NCBI GenBank assembly: GCA_021820785.1
Contig: JAKADE010000042.1
Span: 1-12,692 of the forward strand
Length of the DNA stretch: 12,692 nt
Direction of reading: 5' to 3'
Origin: Pseudomonadota bacterium
GTDB taxonomy: Bacteria > Pseudomonadota > Gammaproteobacteria > Steroidobacterales > Steroidobacteraceae
Made by a program: the position numbers and the translations under genes. A model generated the notes under the pieces. The model worked only from the letters and a program-made list of their open reading frames with translations. It made no database searches and was not told the origin of the DNA. The stretch's first letter is position 1, and every line of letters begins with the position of its first letter. Shown one piece after another: positions 7,102 through 12,692 of this stretch.

Positions 7102-8424
7102 ATGAGACGAACCGCCCTGGCGAGATCCCCAGTGCTGCGCAGTCCGGCGCCGGCCGGCGGCGATGGCGTGCAGGCGTGCATGCTCGCCAACGGGATGCAG
7201 GTGATCGTCTGGCCTGTGCACCACATTCCGAACATCGCGTTGAACCTGTGGGTGCGGGCAGGCAGCCGCAACGAGCGGCCCGGCATCACGGGTCTGGCCC
7301 ATTTCTTCGAACACATGATGTTCAACGGCACGCAGACCCGCGCGCCGGGGGAGTTCGACCGGCTGATGGAGGCGCAGGGCGGCGCCAACAATGCGTTCAC
7401 CAGCGATGACGTCACCGTCTACGAGGACTGGTTCCCCTCGAGCGCGCTCGAAATGGTTCTCGAGCTCGAGGCCGACCGGGTGGCCCATCTGGCGTTCGTC
7501 CCGGAGATGATCGAAAGCGAGCGCGGGGTCGTGGCCTCCGAGCGCCGGCTGCGCGTCGAAGACAACAATTACGGGCTGCTCGCCGAGCGGGTTCAGGCAG
7601 AGGCGTTCACCGCCCACCCCTACCGCTTCCCGACGATCGGCTGGCCGCAGGACATCCGCGCCTGGCGTCTGGAAGACCTGCAGGCGTTCTACCGGACCTA
7701 CTACGCGCCCAACAATCTGACGCTGACGCTCGCCGGGGATCTCGATCCGGACACGGCGTTGCGCCTGGCGCAGCGCTATTTCGAGCCGATCGCCGCGCAG
7801 GCCCCGCCCGCACCGGTGAACGAGCGCGAGCCGCCGCAGCTCGGCGAGCGGCGTGTCGTCGTCCGCCGCAAGGTGCAGACGCCCCTGCTGCAGTGTGCCT
7901 ACAAGGCGCCCTCAGCAACCGACGAACGCGCAAGCGCCGTCCAGCTGCTGATGTCGGTCCTGATCGAAGGCAACGCGTCCCGGCTGCACCGCGCCCTCGT
8001 CGAGGAGCAGCGCCTCGCGATCGAAGTGGGCGGGCACTGGCAGGAAGGTTTCGATCCGGGGCTGCTGTGGCTGTCGCTCACCTTGCCGCAGTCGACCGAT
8101 CCGCAGCAGGTGCTCGTGGCGCTCGACGCAGAACTGGCCCGCCTGATCGGCTCGGGTGTGAGCCCGGCTGAACTCGAGCGCGCCCGCAATCTGGCCATCG
8201 TCGGGTTCTGGAAACGCCTCGCAACCATCGATGGCAAGGCGCATCTGCTCGGGGAATATGCAGTGTTTCACGAGCGTTGGTCGGATCTGTTCGCCGAGCC
8301 GGAGCGTCTCGCGGCCGTCACGCCGCAGCAGGTGCAGGCGGTAGCCGCCGACATCCTCACCCCGCAGCGGCGCACCGTGGGCATGCTGGTGCCGCTCGTG
8401 GCTCGCTCGCGGCCCGAGCGCTGA
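7102..8424 (+). CDS. M16-family zinc metallopeptidase, catalytic subunit
   Basis: A 440-residue pitrilysin/processing-peptidase (M16B-like) protein. The inverted zinc motif HxxEH is intact (H67-F-F-E70-H71), and the third zinc ligand is in place as Glu147, exactly 76 residues after the last His. The context GLAHFFEHMMFNGT and ESERGVVASERR is canonical. A second M16 half-domain follows (about residues 240-430). The N-terminus MRRTALARSPVLRSPAPAGG has no hydrophobic signal segment, and no other start exists between the preceding gene's stop and 7102 in this frame, so the protein should be cytosolic. Many proteobacterial M16 pairs are exported, so this is notable. The TGA overlaps the ATG of the partner gene (TGATG, 8422-8426). 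Together they should form a heterodimeric chamber peptidase that degrades peptides or small unfolded proteins; the substrate is unknown. Confidence 0.93.
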   Translation: MRRTALARSPVLRSPAPAGGDGVQACMLANGMQVIVWPVHHIPNIALNLWVRAGSRNERPGITGLAHFFEHMMFNGTQTRAPGEFDRLMEAQGGANNAFTSDDVTVYEDWFPSSALEMVLELEADRVAHLAFVPEMIESERGVVASERRLRVEDNNYGLLAERVQAEAFTAHPYRFPTIGWPQDIRAWRLEDLQAFYRTYYAPNNLTLTLAGDLDPDTALRLAQRYFEPIAAQAPPAPVNEREPPQLGERRVVVRRKVQTPLLQCAYKAPSATDERASAVQLLMSVLIEGNASRLHRALVEEQRLAIEVGGHWQEGFDPGLLWLSLTLPQSTDPQQVLVALDAELARLIGSGVSPAELERARNLAIVGFWKRLATIDGKAHLLGEYAVFHERWSDLFAEPERLAAVTPQQVQAVAADILTPQRRTVGMLVPLVARSRPER

Positions 8425-9776
8425 TGGTTCGCGTTCCGCCGCACGAGCGCCTCGTTCTGGACAACGGGGCGACGCTGATCCTGCTGCCGCGCCGCGAAGT
8501 GCCGCTGATCGGCGCGCAGGTGCTGCTGCGCGGCGGCAGCGCGGCTGATCCGCCGGCACGCCCCGGGGTCGCCTCGCTGGTCGCGGCGCTGCTCGAGAAG
8601 GGTGCCGGCGCACGCGATGCCTACGCCTTTGCCGAAACCGTCGAGGGTGCCGGTGGCAGCTTCAGCGCCGTGGCCGGCCCGGAAGCGATTGCGGTGCGCA
8701 GCCAGTTTCTCGCTCGCGATCAGGACCTGATGCTCGAGCTGCTCGCCGCGACGCTGTGTGCGCCGCAACTGGCAGCCGGGGAATTCGAGCAGCTGCGCCT
8801 GCGGCAGATCGAATTCATCAAGGCCGTGAAGGACTCCGAACCGGCCGAACTGCTCGACGCGTACGGACGCGCCATGCTGTTCGCCGGCCATCCCTATGCA
8901 CAGCCGGTGCACGGCAGCGAGCGCTCGCTGGCCCAGGTCACGCACCAGGATGTACGCGAATACTACCGCGCACAGTTCGGTGCCGACCGGCTGATCGTGG
9001 TGCTGGCGGGCGATCTGGACACGCGGCGCGCCGAGGCGGCAGTGCGCGACGCATTGGCAAGCTGGCCGCGTGCGGCGGTGCGTCCGGCTCTCCCGCCGGC
9101 CCGTACCCTTGCGCAGCGTCGCGTGCTGCTGGTCGACGCGCCAGGTGCGGCACAGAGTCACTTCTGGATCGGCGCCGCCGGTGTCGAGCGCAAGTACCCG
9201 CGCCGCGCCGCCCTCGATCTGGTCAACACGCTGTTCGGTGGACGCTTCACCTCGCTGCTCAATGCGGAGCTGCGCATCAAGTCGGGTCTTTCCTACGGGG
9301 CACGGTCTGGCTTCATGCGCGGCACGGTGGCCGGCGAGTTCGCGATTCGCTCCTTCGTGGCAACTGCCAGCACTGCGCGCGCCATCCGGCTTGCGCACCA
9401 GGCGCTCGAACGTCTGCACCGCGAGGGCGTGACCGAGCAGATGCTCGCCTCGGCGCGCGCCTACACACTCGGTCAGTATGCGCTCGGACTGGAGACTGCA
9501 GCCGACTGGGCCGGGGCGCTCGCGGACCTCGAATTCTTCGGACTCGGGGTCGAGGACATCGACGATTACCCGGCGCGGCTCGCCGAGGTCGATCCCGCAC
9601 TCGCCGCCGCCGTCATCGCCGAGACGTTTCCGCGGCCCGAGAGCTCGTCGCTGGTGGTGATCGGCGATGCGCAGCGGATCGGTGCGCAACTCGCCGAGTT
9701 CGGTCCGATCGTGTCGATGCGTCTGACGGATCCGGATTTTGTCCCGGGGACGACGGGAGACGAAGCTCCGCCGTGA
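8424..9776 (+). CDS. M16-family non-catalytic partner subunit
   Basis: A 450-residue M16 homologue. At the place of the zinc motif it reads GVASLVAALLEKGAG, so H-x-x-E-H is replaced by Ser51-x-x-Ala54-Ala55 and it cannot bind zinc or cut. It keeps the Arg/Tyr substrate-binding pair of the C-terminal domain (R284 and Y291 in RIKSGLSYG). This is the usual split of M16B heterodimers: one subunit carries the metal, the other the R/Y pair. The ATG at 8424 overlaps the upstream stop, so equimolar translation by coupling is likely. No signal peptide is seen, in agreement with its partner. The last residues (from DPDFVPG on) are encoded by sequence that looks like the left arm of the first palindromic unit of the array downstream, and the TGA sits within that unit. 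Confidence 0.92.
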   Translation: MVRVPPHERLVLDNGATLILLPRREVPLIGAQVLLRGGSAADPPARPGVASLVAALLEKGAGARDAYAFAETVEGAGGSFSAVAGPEAIAVRSQFLARDQDLMLELLAATLCAPQLAAGEFEQLRLRQIEFIKAVKDSEPAELLDAYGRAMLFAGHPYAQPVHGSERSLAQVTHQDVREYYRAQFGADRLIVVLAGDLDTRRAEAAVRDALASWPRAAVRPALPPARTLAQRRVLLVDAPGAAQSHFWIGAAGVERKYPRRAALDLVNTLFGGRFTSLLNAELRIKSGLSYGARSGFMRGTVAGEFAIRSFVATASTARAIRLAHQALERLHREGVTEQMLASARAYTLGQYALGLETAADWAGALADLEFFGLGVEDIDDYPARLAEVDPALAAAVIAETFPRPESSSLVVIGDAQRIGAQLAEFGPIVSMRLTDPDFVPGTTGDEAPP

Positions 9777-9810
9777 GGGGGGATACGGCGTGCCCCGTCC
9801 CCCGGATCCG
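9734..9810. repeat. REP-like palindromic unit 1 (degenerate, overlaps the end of the M16 partner gene)
   Basis: The left arm starts with GGAT at 9734 and includes CCCGGGGACG (9743-9752). The middle carries GTGAGGGGGG (9773-9782), which includes the TGA stop of the M16 gene. The right arm is CCCGGATCCG (9801-9810). The middle and right arm match unit 3 closely (GTGAGGGGGG at 9973, CCCGGATCCG at 10000, nearly the same spacing). The left arm is the least conserved part, as expected if it is constrained by coding. Confidence 0.6.
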
Positions 9811-9859
9811 CAAACTTCCCTGTGCTCCCTGTTCCATGTTGTCCTCATCGCCGACCGCT

Positions 9860-9924
9860 GTGGATTCCGGGAGACGGACCGTGCTCGAGGGGGGGGTGAG
9901 CGTGCGTTCCGTCTCCCGGACCCG
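9860..9924. repeat. REP-like palindromic unit 2
   Basis: A perfect 13-bp inverted repeat, TCCGGGAGACGGA at 9866-9878 and TCCGTCTCCCGGA at 9908-9920, encloses a 29-nt loop with a run of G. The first 17 bases (GTGGATTCCGGGAGACG, 9860-9876) recur exactly at 9946-9962. Palindromes of this GGATTCCGGGAGACG kind resemble REP elements mobilised by REP-associated tyrosine transposases in gammaproteobacteria; no such transposase is in the window. Confidence 0.75.
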
Positions 9925-9945
9925 TTCGGTATCGCGGGGGAGCGA

Positions 9946-10009
9946 GTGGATTCCGGGAGACGTGGCGTCCTCGTGAGGGGGGAAGAGTCCGCCCCATCTC
10001 CCGGATCCG
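9946..10009. repeat. REP-like palindromic unit 3 (abuts the TPR gene stop)
   Basis: It starts with the same 17 bases as unit 2, contains the GTGAGGGGGG block of unit 1 (9973-9982), and ends with CCCGGATCCG (10000-10009). The stem is TCCGGGAGA (9952-9960) with TCTCCCGGA (9997-10005), extended by GGAT/ATCC with one bulged T. The next three bases (10010-10012) are the stop codon of the minus-strand gene. Transcripts of the convergent genes run into this hairpin region from both sides, so it may help end transcription or protect 3' ends, though no T tract is present. Confidence 0.75.
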
Positions 10010-10555
10010 TTAACTGCCGAGCGCGTGCGCCGCGCTCGGATGGGCGCGCAGCGCCCTGATATTGCTCACCACGAATCCGGCTCGCGGCGCAATTGCGCGC
10101 GCCCGTTCAAGATCCGCGTGCGCACCTTGCGCATCGCCCGTCATCCAGCGCATCACCGCGCGGTCTGCGTACGCTGCGGCCACTGCCCGATCCGTACTGA
10201 TCGTGGCCGACTCCCTCCACGGCGCTGCACCAGATCGTGCGCTGCGAGCGTCGCGCACCGCCGCGTTGCAGGCGTCCTGGGCCGCGTGCCAGCGCTGCGT
10301 CATGGCGAATGCCACACAACTGTTGGCGCTGACCGCGGCCGGCTCCAGTGTGTCTGTGCCGTCGACGCGCAGCTGCTCAATTGCCGCCGGATAGCGACCG
10401 TGCAGCAAGTCCCTGCCGCCGGGTGCGCTGCCGTAGGCGGTGAGCACGAACGGTTGGGGTTGAGAATCCGCCCAGGCGGCCGTCGTGCTCGCGAGCGACA
10501 TCGCGGCGTACAGCGCCAGAGATAACACGCGAAGTTTGCGGCTGTGTGACGTCAT
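10010..10555 (-). CDS. exported TPR-like hypothetical protein
   Basis: A 181-residue protein with a typical Sec signal peptide: basic start (SHSRKLR), hydrophobic core, likely cleavage after AWA at residue 30. The mature part is helical and Ala-rich. YADRAVMRWMTGDAQGAHADL followed by ERARAIAP has the spacing of a tetratricopeptide repeat, and the WHAAQDACNAAVRDA stretch may be an earlier degenerate repeat. Two Cys (in NSCVAF and QDACNAA) might form a periplasmic disulfide. I do not recognise a named family. TPR proteins usually mediate protein contacts; nothing here identifies a partner. The ATG (10555-10553) has a strong Shine-Dalgarno site (AGGAG, 7-nt spacing), which rules out the longer open frame upstream. 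The stop directly abuts REP-like unit 3. It lies 125 bp downstream of the LysR gene on the same strand but has its own promoter candidate. Confidence 0.8.
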   Translation of the reverse strand: MTSHSRKLRVLSLALYAAMSLASTTAAWADSQPQPFVLTAYGSAPGGRDLLHGRYPAAIEQLRVDGTDTLEPAAVSANSCVAFAMTQRWHAAQDACNAAVRDARSARSGAAPWRESATISTDRAVAAAYADRAVMRWMTGDAQGAHADLERARAIAPRAGFVVSNIRALRAHPSAAHALGS

Positions 10556-10562
10556 GTTCTCT

Positions 10563-10567
10563 CTCCT
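10563..10567 (-). promoter_or_regulatory. ribosome binding site of the TPR-like gene
   Basis: AGGAG on the minus strand, 7 nt before the ATG at 10555. It fixes the start and gives the protein a clean signal peptide. Confidence 0.75.
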
Positions 10568-10588
10568 GTCCGGTGAGGTCCGATATCC

Positions 10589-10603
10589 GCGCTCCGAGAG
10601 CGC
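10589..10603 (-). other. perfect hairpin in the leader of the TPR-like gene
   Basis: GCGCTC-CGA-GAGCGC: 6-bp perfect stem, 3-nt loop. It sits where transcription from the predicted promoter (10610-10638) would start, so the mRNA would begin with this stem-loop about 34 nt ahead of the ATG. It could stabilise the mRNA 5' end, or be part of a terminator for the LysR gene upstream; no T tract follows it, so the first reading is preferred. Confidence 0.4.
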
Positions 10604-10609
10604 AGGGGC

Positions 10610-10638
10610 AGGATAGGAGGGGTGTGCCGGGGCGACAA
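10610..10638 (-). promoter_or_regulatory. candidate sigma70 promoter of the TPR-like gene
   Basis: On the minus strand TTGTCG (10638-10633) and TATCCT (10615-10610) are separated by exactly 17 nt. The -10 box matches TATAAT at 4 of 6 positions; the -35 box keeps the conserved TTG. The predicted leader is about 48 nt and includes the hairpin and the Shine-Dalgarno site. Confidence 0.4.
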
Positions 10639-10680
10639 ACGAAAAGAATTTCGGCATGCATGAGCGCATCTCAAGTGCCC

Positions 10681-11586
10681 TCAGGCCGCCTGCGGCGCCG
10701 CACCGAACTGTTCGAGCATCCACGTCGCGAGCGCGCGCACGTCTGACTTGTCAGCGTCCTTGGCGCGGCTGACCAGATACAACGCATCGGCAGTGGGCAG
10801 GTCGACGGCGAAGATCGGAACGAGCGCGCCGCAGCGCAACCGCTCCGCACAGTGCGCCGTCGGCACCAGCGCCACGCCGAGGCCGCACTCGGCGGCGCGC
10901 ACGACCGCGTGCATGGCGTCGAGTTCCAGCACGCTCGCCGGCTCCGGTGGCCCGATCCCCACCTCCTGTGCCCACGCGCTCCAGGCGCCGGCGGAGTTCT
11001 TGTGCAGTATCAGAGTCAGTTCCCGGAACAACTCCGCGCCGAGGCGGGCCACCTCCGGCAGCAGCTGCGGTGCACACACCGCGCTGAGCGATATGTTGAA
11101 CAGCCGCGTGCACTGCAGGCCCTGCGGCGGGGTGTCGGTGAGCAGGACCGACACGTCGGCGCTCGCTGGGTGCATCTGCGGGCGCGGATCGTGCGAGTCG
11201 ATCTGAATGTTGATCTCCGGGTGCAGTGCGCGGAATGCGCCGAGCCGCGGAATGAACAGCTCGGTGGCAAACAGCGGCGGCAGCACCATGCGCACGCTGC
11301 GCCGAGCGGTGCCGCGGGCGACCTGCGCGAGACTGCGGTCGAGCGCCTCGAGCAGCGGCTCGACCTCCGCGAGCAGCGTTTCGCCGGCGCGCGTCAGTTC
11401 GAGTGAACGCGGGCGGCGCTCGAACAGCCGTGCGCCGAGGATGTCCTCCAGCTCCTTCATCTGGTGGCTCACCGCCGAGGGCGTCAGATACAACTCCTCG
11501 GCGGCGAACTTGAAGCTGCGGTGCCGCGCGGCGACACAGAACACCCGCAGGCTGCGGGTCGGAGGAGGACGGGAGAGGCGCATCAT
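10681..11586 (-). CDS. LysR-family transcriptional regulator, GcvA-like
   Basis: A 301-residue LysR-type regulator. The N-terminal winged helix-turn-helix covers about residues 10-68: LRVFCVAARHRSFKFAAEEL, then LTPSAVSHQMKELEDILGARLFERR. The linker helix follows (ETLLAEVEPLLEALDRSLAQV), then a two-lobed effector-binding domain from about residue 92 (VRMVLPPLFATELFIPRLGAF) to the end. The LRVFCVAARHRSF form and PSAVSHQ recognition helix resemble the GcvA/AmpR subgroup. The start is one of two tandem ATGs (11586-11581); the frame stays open upstream, but the HTH begins at the usual distance from these. No Shine-Dalgarno site is clear. No divergent target gene is present, since both neighbours lie on the same strand. 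The effector is unknown. Inverted repeats upstream (11600-11716) may be its own operators. Confidence 0.88.
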   Translation of the reverse strand: MMRLSRPPPTRSLRVFCVAARHRSFKFAAEELYLTPSAVSHQMKELEDILGARLFERRPRSLELTRAGETLLAEVEPLLEALDRSLAQVARGTARRSVRMVLPPLFATELFIPRLGAFRALHPEINIQIDSHDPRPQMHPASADVSVLLTDTPPQGLQCTRLFNISLSAVCAPQLLPEVARLGAELFRELTLILHKNSAGAWSAWAQEVGIGPPEPASVLELDAMHAVVRAAECGLGVALVPTAHCAERLRCGALVPIFAVDLPTADALYLVSRAKDADKSDVRALATWMLEQFGAAPQAA

Positions 11587-11599
11587 TGCGGCAGTCGGG

Positions 11600-11622
11600 G
11601 CATCGTAGGCTCGTAGCGATGC
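11600..11622. promoter_or_regulatory. inverted repeat upstream of the LysR gene (proximal)
   Basis: GCATCG-N11-CGATGC, a perfect 6-bp dyad starting 14 bp upstream of the LysR ATG. It could be an autoregulatory operator or a leader hairpin over the translation start region. Its two half-sites are related to the distal dyad at 11697-11716. Confidence 0.4.
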
Positions 11623-11664
11623 AACGAGCGTGCCAGCGCTGTTGCGTGTCCTGACGGCGGCATG

Positions 11665-11678
11665 ACGCACTTGTGCGT
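11665..11678. promoter_or_regulatory. inverted repeat upstream of the LysR gene (middle)
   Basis: ACGCAC-TT-GTGCGT, a perfect 6-bp dyad about 80 bp upstream of the LysR start. Possible regulator binding site; it does not match the T-N11-A rule of LysR sites in exact register. Confidence 0.35.
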
Positions 11679-11696
11679 GGCACGGTCGGGCACGCT

Positions 11697-11716
11697 GCAT
11701 CAATTTGGTTCGATGC
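11697..11716. promoter_or_regulatory. inverted repeat upstream of the LysR gene (distal)
   Basis: GCATC-N10-GATGC around an AT-rich centre (CAATTTGGTT region), unusual in this GC-rich window. Same half-site as the proximal dyad with a spacer one base shorter, which suggests two sites for one protein. Confidence 0.35.
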
Positions 11717-11748
11717 GCGGCCCGCGTGCACTGCGATGAGGCGCTGAG

Positions 11749-11766
11749 CGGCGGTGGTGGCCGCCG
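11749..11766 (-). terminator. weak hairpin downstream of the DUF924 gene
   Basis: CGGCGG-N6-CCGCCG begins 3 nt after the DUF924 stop in the direction of transcription. No T tract follows, so intrinsic termination is doubtful. Confidence 0.3.
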
Positions 11767-11769
11767 GCC

Positions 11770-12417
11770 CTAGGGGCTGAAGCGCTCCGGGTTGCGCAGG
11801 AAGAGGAGTTCTTCCGGGGTGCTGGCGCGCCCGAGCGCCTGATTGCGGTGCGGGAAGCGGCCGAAGCGGCGGATGATCGAGAGGTGACGGCCGGCGAAAC
11901 CCTGGACGCCGGCGAGAAACGGCCGCAGTTCGACCGGCGCCTCGTCGAACAGGCGCAGGTAGGCCGCGACGGATTCCTCCTGGACGTCGAGCCGCTCGGC
12001 GTGGTGCAGCGGCATGTAGAAAAAGACGCGTTCGAGCGGCGAGAGGGTCACATCGGCGCCGGCCTGGATGCCCGAAAGCGCGAGCGCGAGCGCCGCCTCA
12101 TCGGTGGCGAAGGCGCGAGCCGTCCCGCGGTAGGCGTTGCGCGGCAACTGATCGAGCAGCAGGATCAGCGCAAGGCGCCGATGGGAACTGCCGGCCCACC
12201 GGGCGAGTTCCCCCGCCGCGGCGCGCTGCATCAGGCCGGCGAAGCGCTCGCGGATCATCTCGTCGATGGCGTGCTGCTGCTGCTCGCCGGTGGAGACGCC
12301 GAACCAGAGCTTCTCGCGCTCGCGGATGGTCTGCAGGCCGTGCGGCAGGGGACCGAACCAGAACCGGGTGACCTCGCGTGCCTCGTCCGTCGGGGACTTG
12401 CCGCTCGAGGTGGCCAC
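11770..12417 (-). CDS. DUF924-family protein
   Basis: A 215-residue protein matching DUF924 (a TPR-like all-helical family of unknown function). It shows the family hallmarks in order: VTRFWFG near the N-terminus, LWFG, RRLALILLLDQLPRNAYRGTA followed by RAFATD, ERVFFYMPLHHAERL, and near the C-terminus RFGRFPHRNQALGRASTPEE. Length is normal for the family. No signal peptide or membrane helix, so cytosolic. The start is a GTG (12417-12415) only 5 nt after the stop of the upstream gene, so the two form an operon; a GTG at residue 16 is a less likely alternative because it falls at the conserved FWFG. The sequence upstream has AGAGGG, but too close to the GTG to be an ideal Shine-Dalgarno site. 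No biochemical role is established to my knowledge. Confidence 0.9.
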   Translation of the reverse strand: MATSSGKSPTDEAREVTRFWFGPLPHGLQTIREREKLWFGVSTGEQQQHAIDEMIRERFAGLMQRAAAGELARWAGSSHRRLALILLLDQLPRNAYRGTARAFATDEAALALALSGIQAGADVTLSPLERVFFYMPLHHAERLDVQEESVAAYLRLFDEAPVELRPFLAGVQGFAGRHLSIIRRFGRFPHRNQALGRASTPEELLFLRNPERFSP

Positions 12418-12422
12418 GCCCT

Positions 12423-12692
12423 CTACTCGCAGAGGCTCTCGAGGTAGCCCTGCGCGACGGGCGAGAGGCGCTTGCGGGCCAGGGCCCGCGCCTTGGGCGC
12501 ATCGACGATGTACTCCAGGGGGCCGGACACCAGGATCTGGCGGATGCCGGGATTGCGCGCCGAGGCCCGCGCCATCTTGTTCAGCACGGTGAAGCCGCGG
12601 TTGATCTTCTCGCGCGGCGCGCGGTTCTGCTCGATGGTGCGCGCCAGGTACTGGCCGAAACGGGCGTAGAGAAAGTAGTCATCGTCGCCGAC
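12423..12692 (-). CDS. unrecognised protein, C-terminal 89 residues (N-terminus off the right edge)
   Basis: An open frame enters from the right edge and ends at TAG (12425-12423), 5 nt before the DUF924 start. Codon use is that of a real GC-rich gene, and the tight spacing to DUF924 supports it being a gene in the same operon. Visible segments include DDDYFLYARFGQYLARTIEQ, PREKINRGFTVLNKMARAS, PGIRQILVSGPLEYIVDAP and LSPVAQGYLESLCE. It is basic and mostly helical, with no membrane segment in the visible part. I cannot assign a family from this fragment. Confidence 0.65.
   Translation of the reverse strand, partial: VGDDDYFLYARFGQYLARTIEQNRAPREKINRGFTVLNKMARASARNPGIRQILVSGPLEYIVDAPKARALARKRLSPVAQGYLESLCE

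Noticed and set aside
8268..9848. A 526-codon open frame antisense to the second M16 gene
   Set aside because: Composition is that of a shadow frame (Arg/His/Gly-rich, no motifs); the plus strand encodes a clear M16 partner subunit. The same applies to a 413-codon frame antisense to the glycosyltransferase (3358-4599).
9777..10009. CRISPR array or tandem repeat array
   Set aside because: There are only three diverged palindromic units with uneven spacing (86 bp between the two best copies) and no unique spacers of constant size or cas genes.

Overview
The window is GC-rich chromosomal DNA with dense, mostly tightly packed genes. The protein families point to a gammaproteobacterium: a YdbH/YdbL-type envelope pair, a short SixA-type phosphatase, a YheT-type hydrolase and a GcvA-like LysR regulator. 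The high GC and the REP-like palindromes would fit a lineage near Xanthomonadales, Nevskiales or Steroidobacterales. That placement is inference. I see no tRNA, rRNA, CRISPR array, prophage, transposase or integrase.

Layout. Positions 1-2722 (minus strand) hold a YdbH-type AsmA-like inner-membrane/periplasmic protein followed by a DUF1318 (YdbL-type) lipoprotein that runs off the left edge. Divergent from it, 2810-4506 (plus) is a one-base-overlapping pair: a PAP2 phosphatase and a GT4 glycosyltransferase. Facing that pair, 4503-4985 (minus) is a SixA-like histidine phosphatase whose stop codon overlaps the glycosyltransferase stop. Then come a class I SAM methyltransferase (5184-5798, plus) and a YheT-type alpha/beta hydrolase (5938-6978, plus). 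After these is a pair of M16 zinc-peptidase-family proteins (7102-8424 catalytic, 8424-9776 non-catalytic, plus), joined by a one-base TGATG overlap.

From about 9734 to 10009 there are three related palindromic (REP-like) units between convergent genes. They supply the last codons and stop of the second M16 gene and abut the stop of the next gene. The right part is all minus strand: an exported TPR-like protein (10010-10555), a LysR regulator (10681-11586) preceded by several inverted repeats, a DUF924 protein (11770-12417), and the C-terminal end of an unrecognised protein (12423-12692).

How the genes may work together: the left third reads as an envelope-lipid neighbourhood. YdbH-type proteins are implicated in lipid traffic between the two membranes, PAP2 enzymes dephosphorylate lipid phosphates, and the GT4 enzyme resembles glycosyltransferases acting on diacylglycerol or polyprenyl-type acceptors. 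The M16 pair should form a heterodimeric peptidase, but neither subunit shows an export signal. The remaining genes look like ordinary housekeeping or accessory genes. I did not find a clearly new multi-gene system. The points most worth checking are the lipidated YdbL-type protein with no separate YnbE, the PAP2-GT4 coupling, and the palindromic array that overlaps gene ends.
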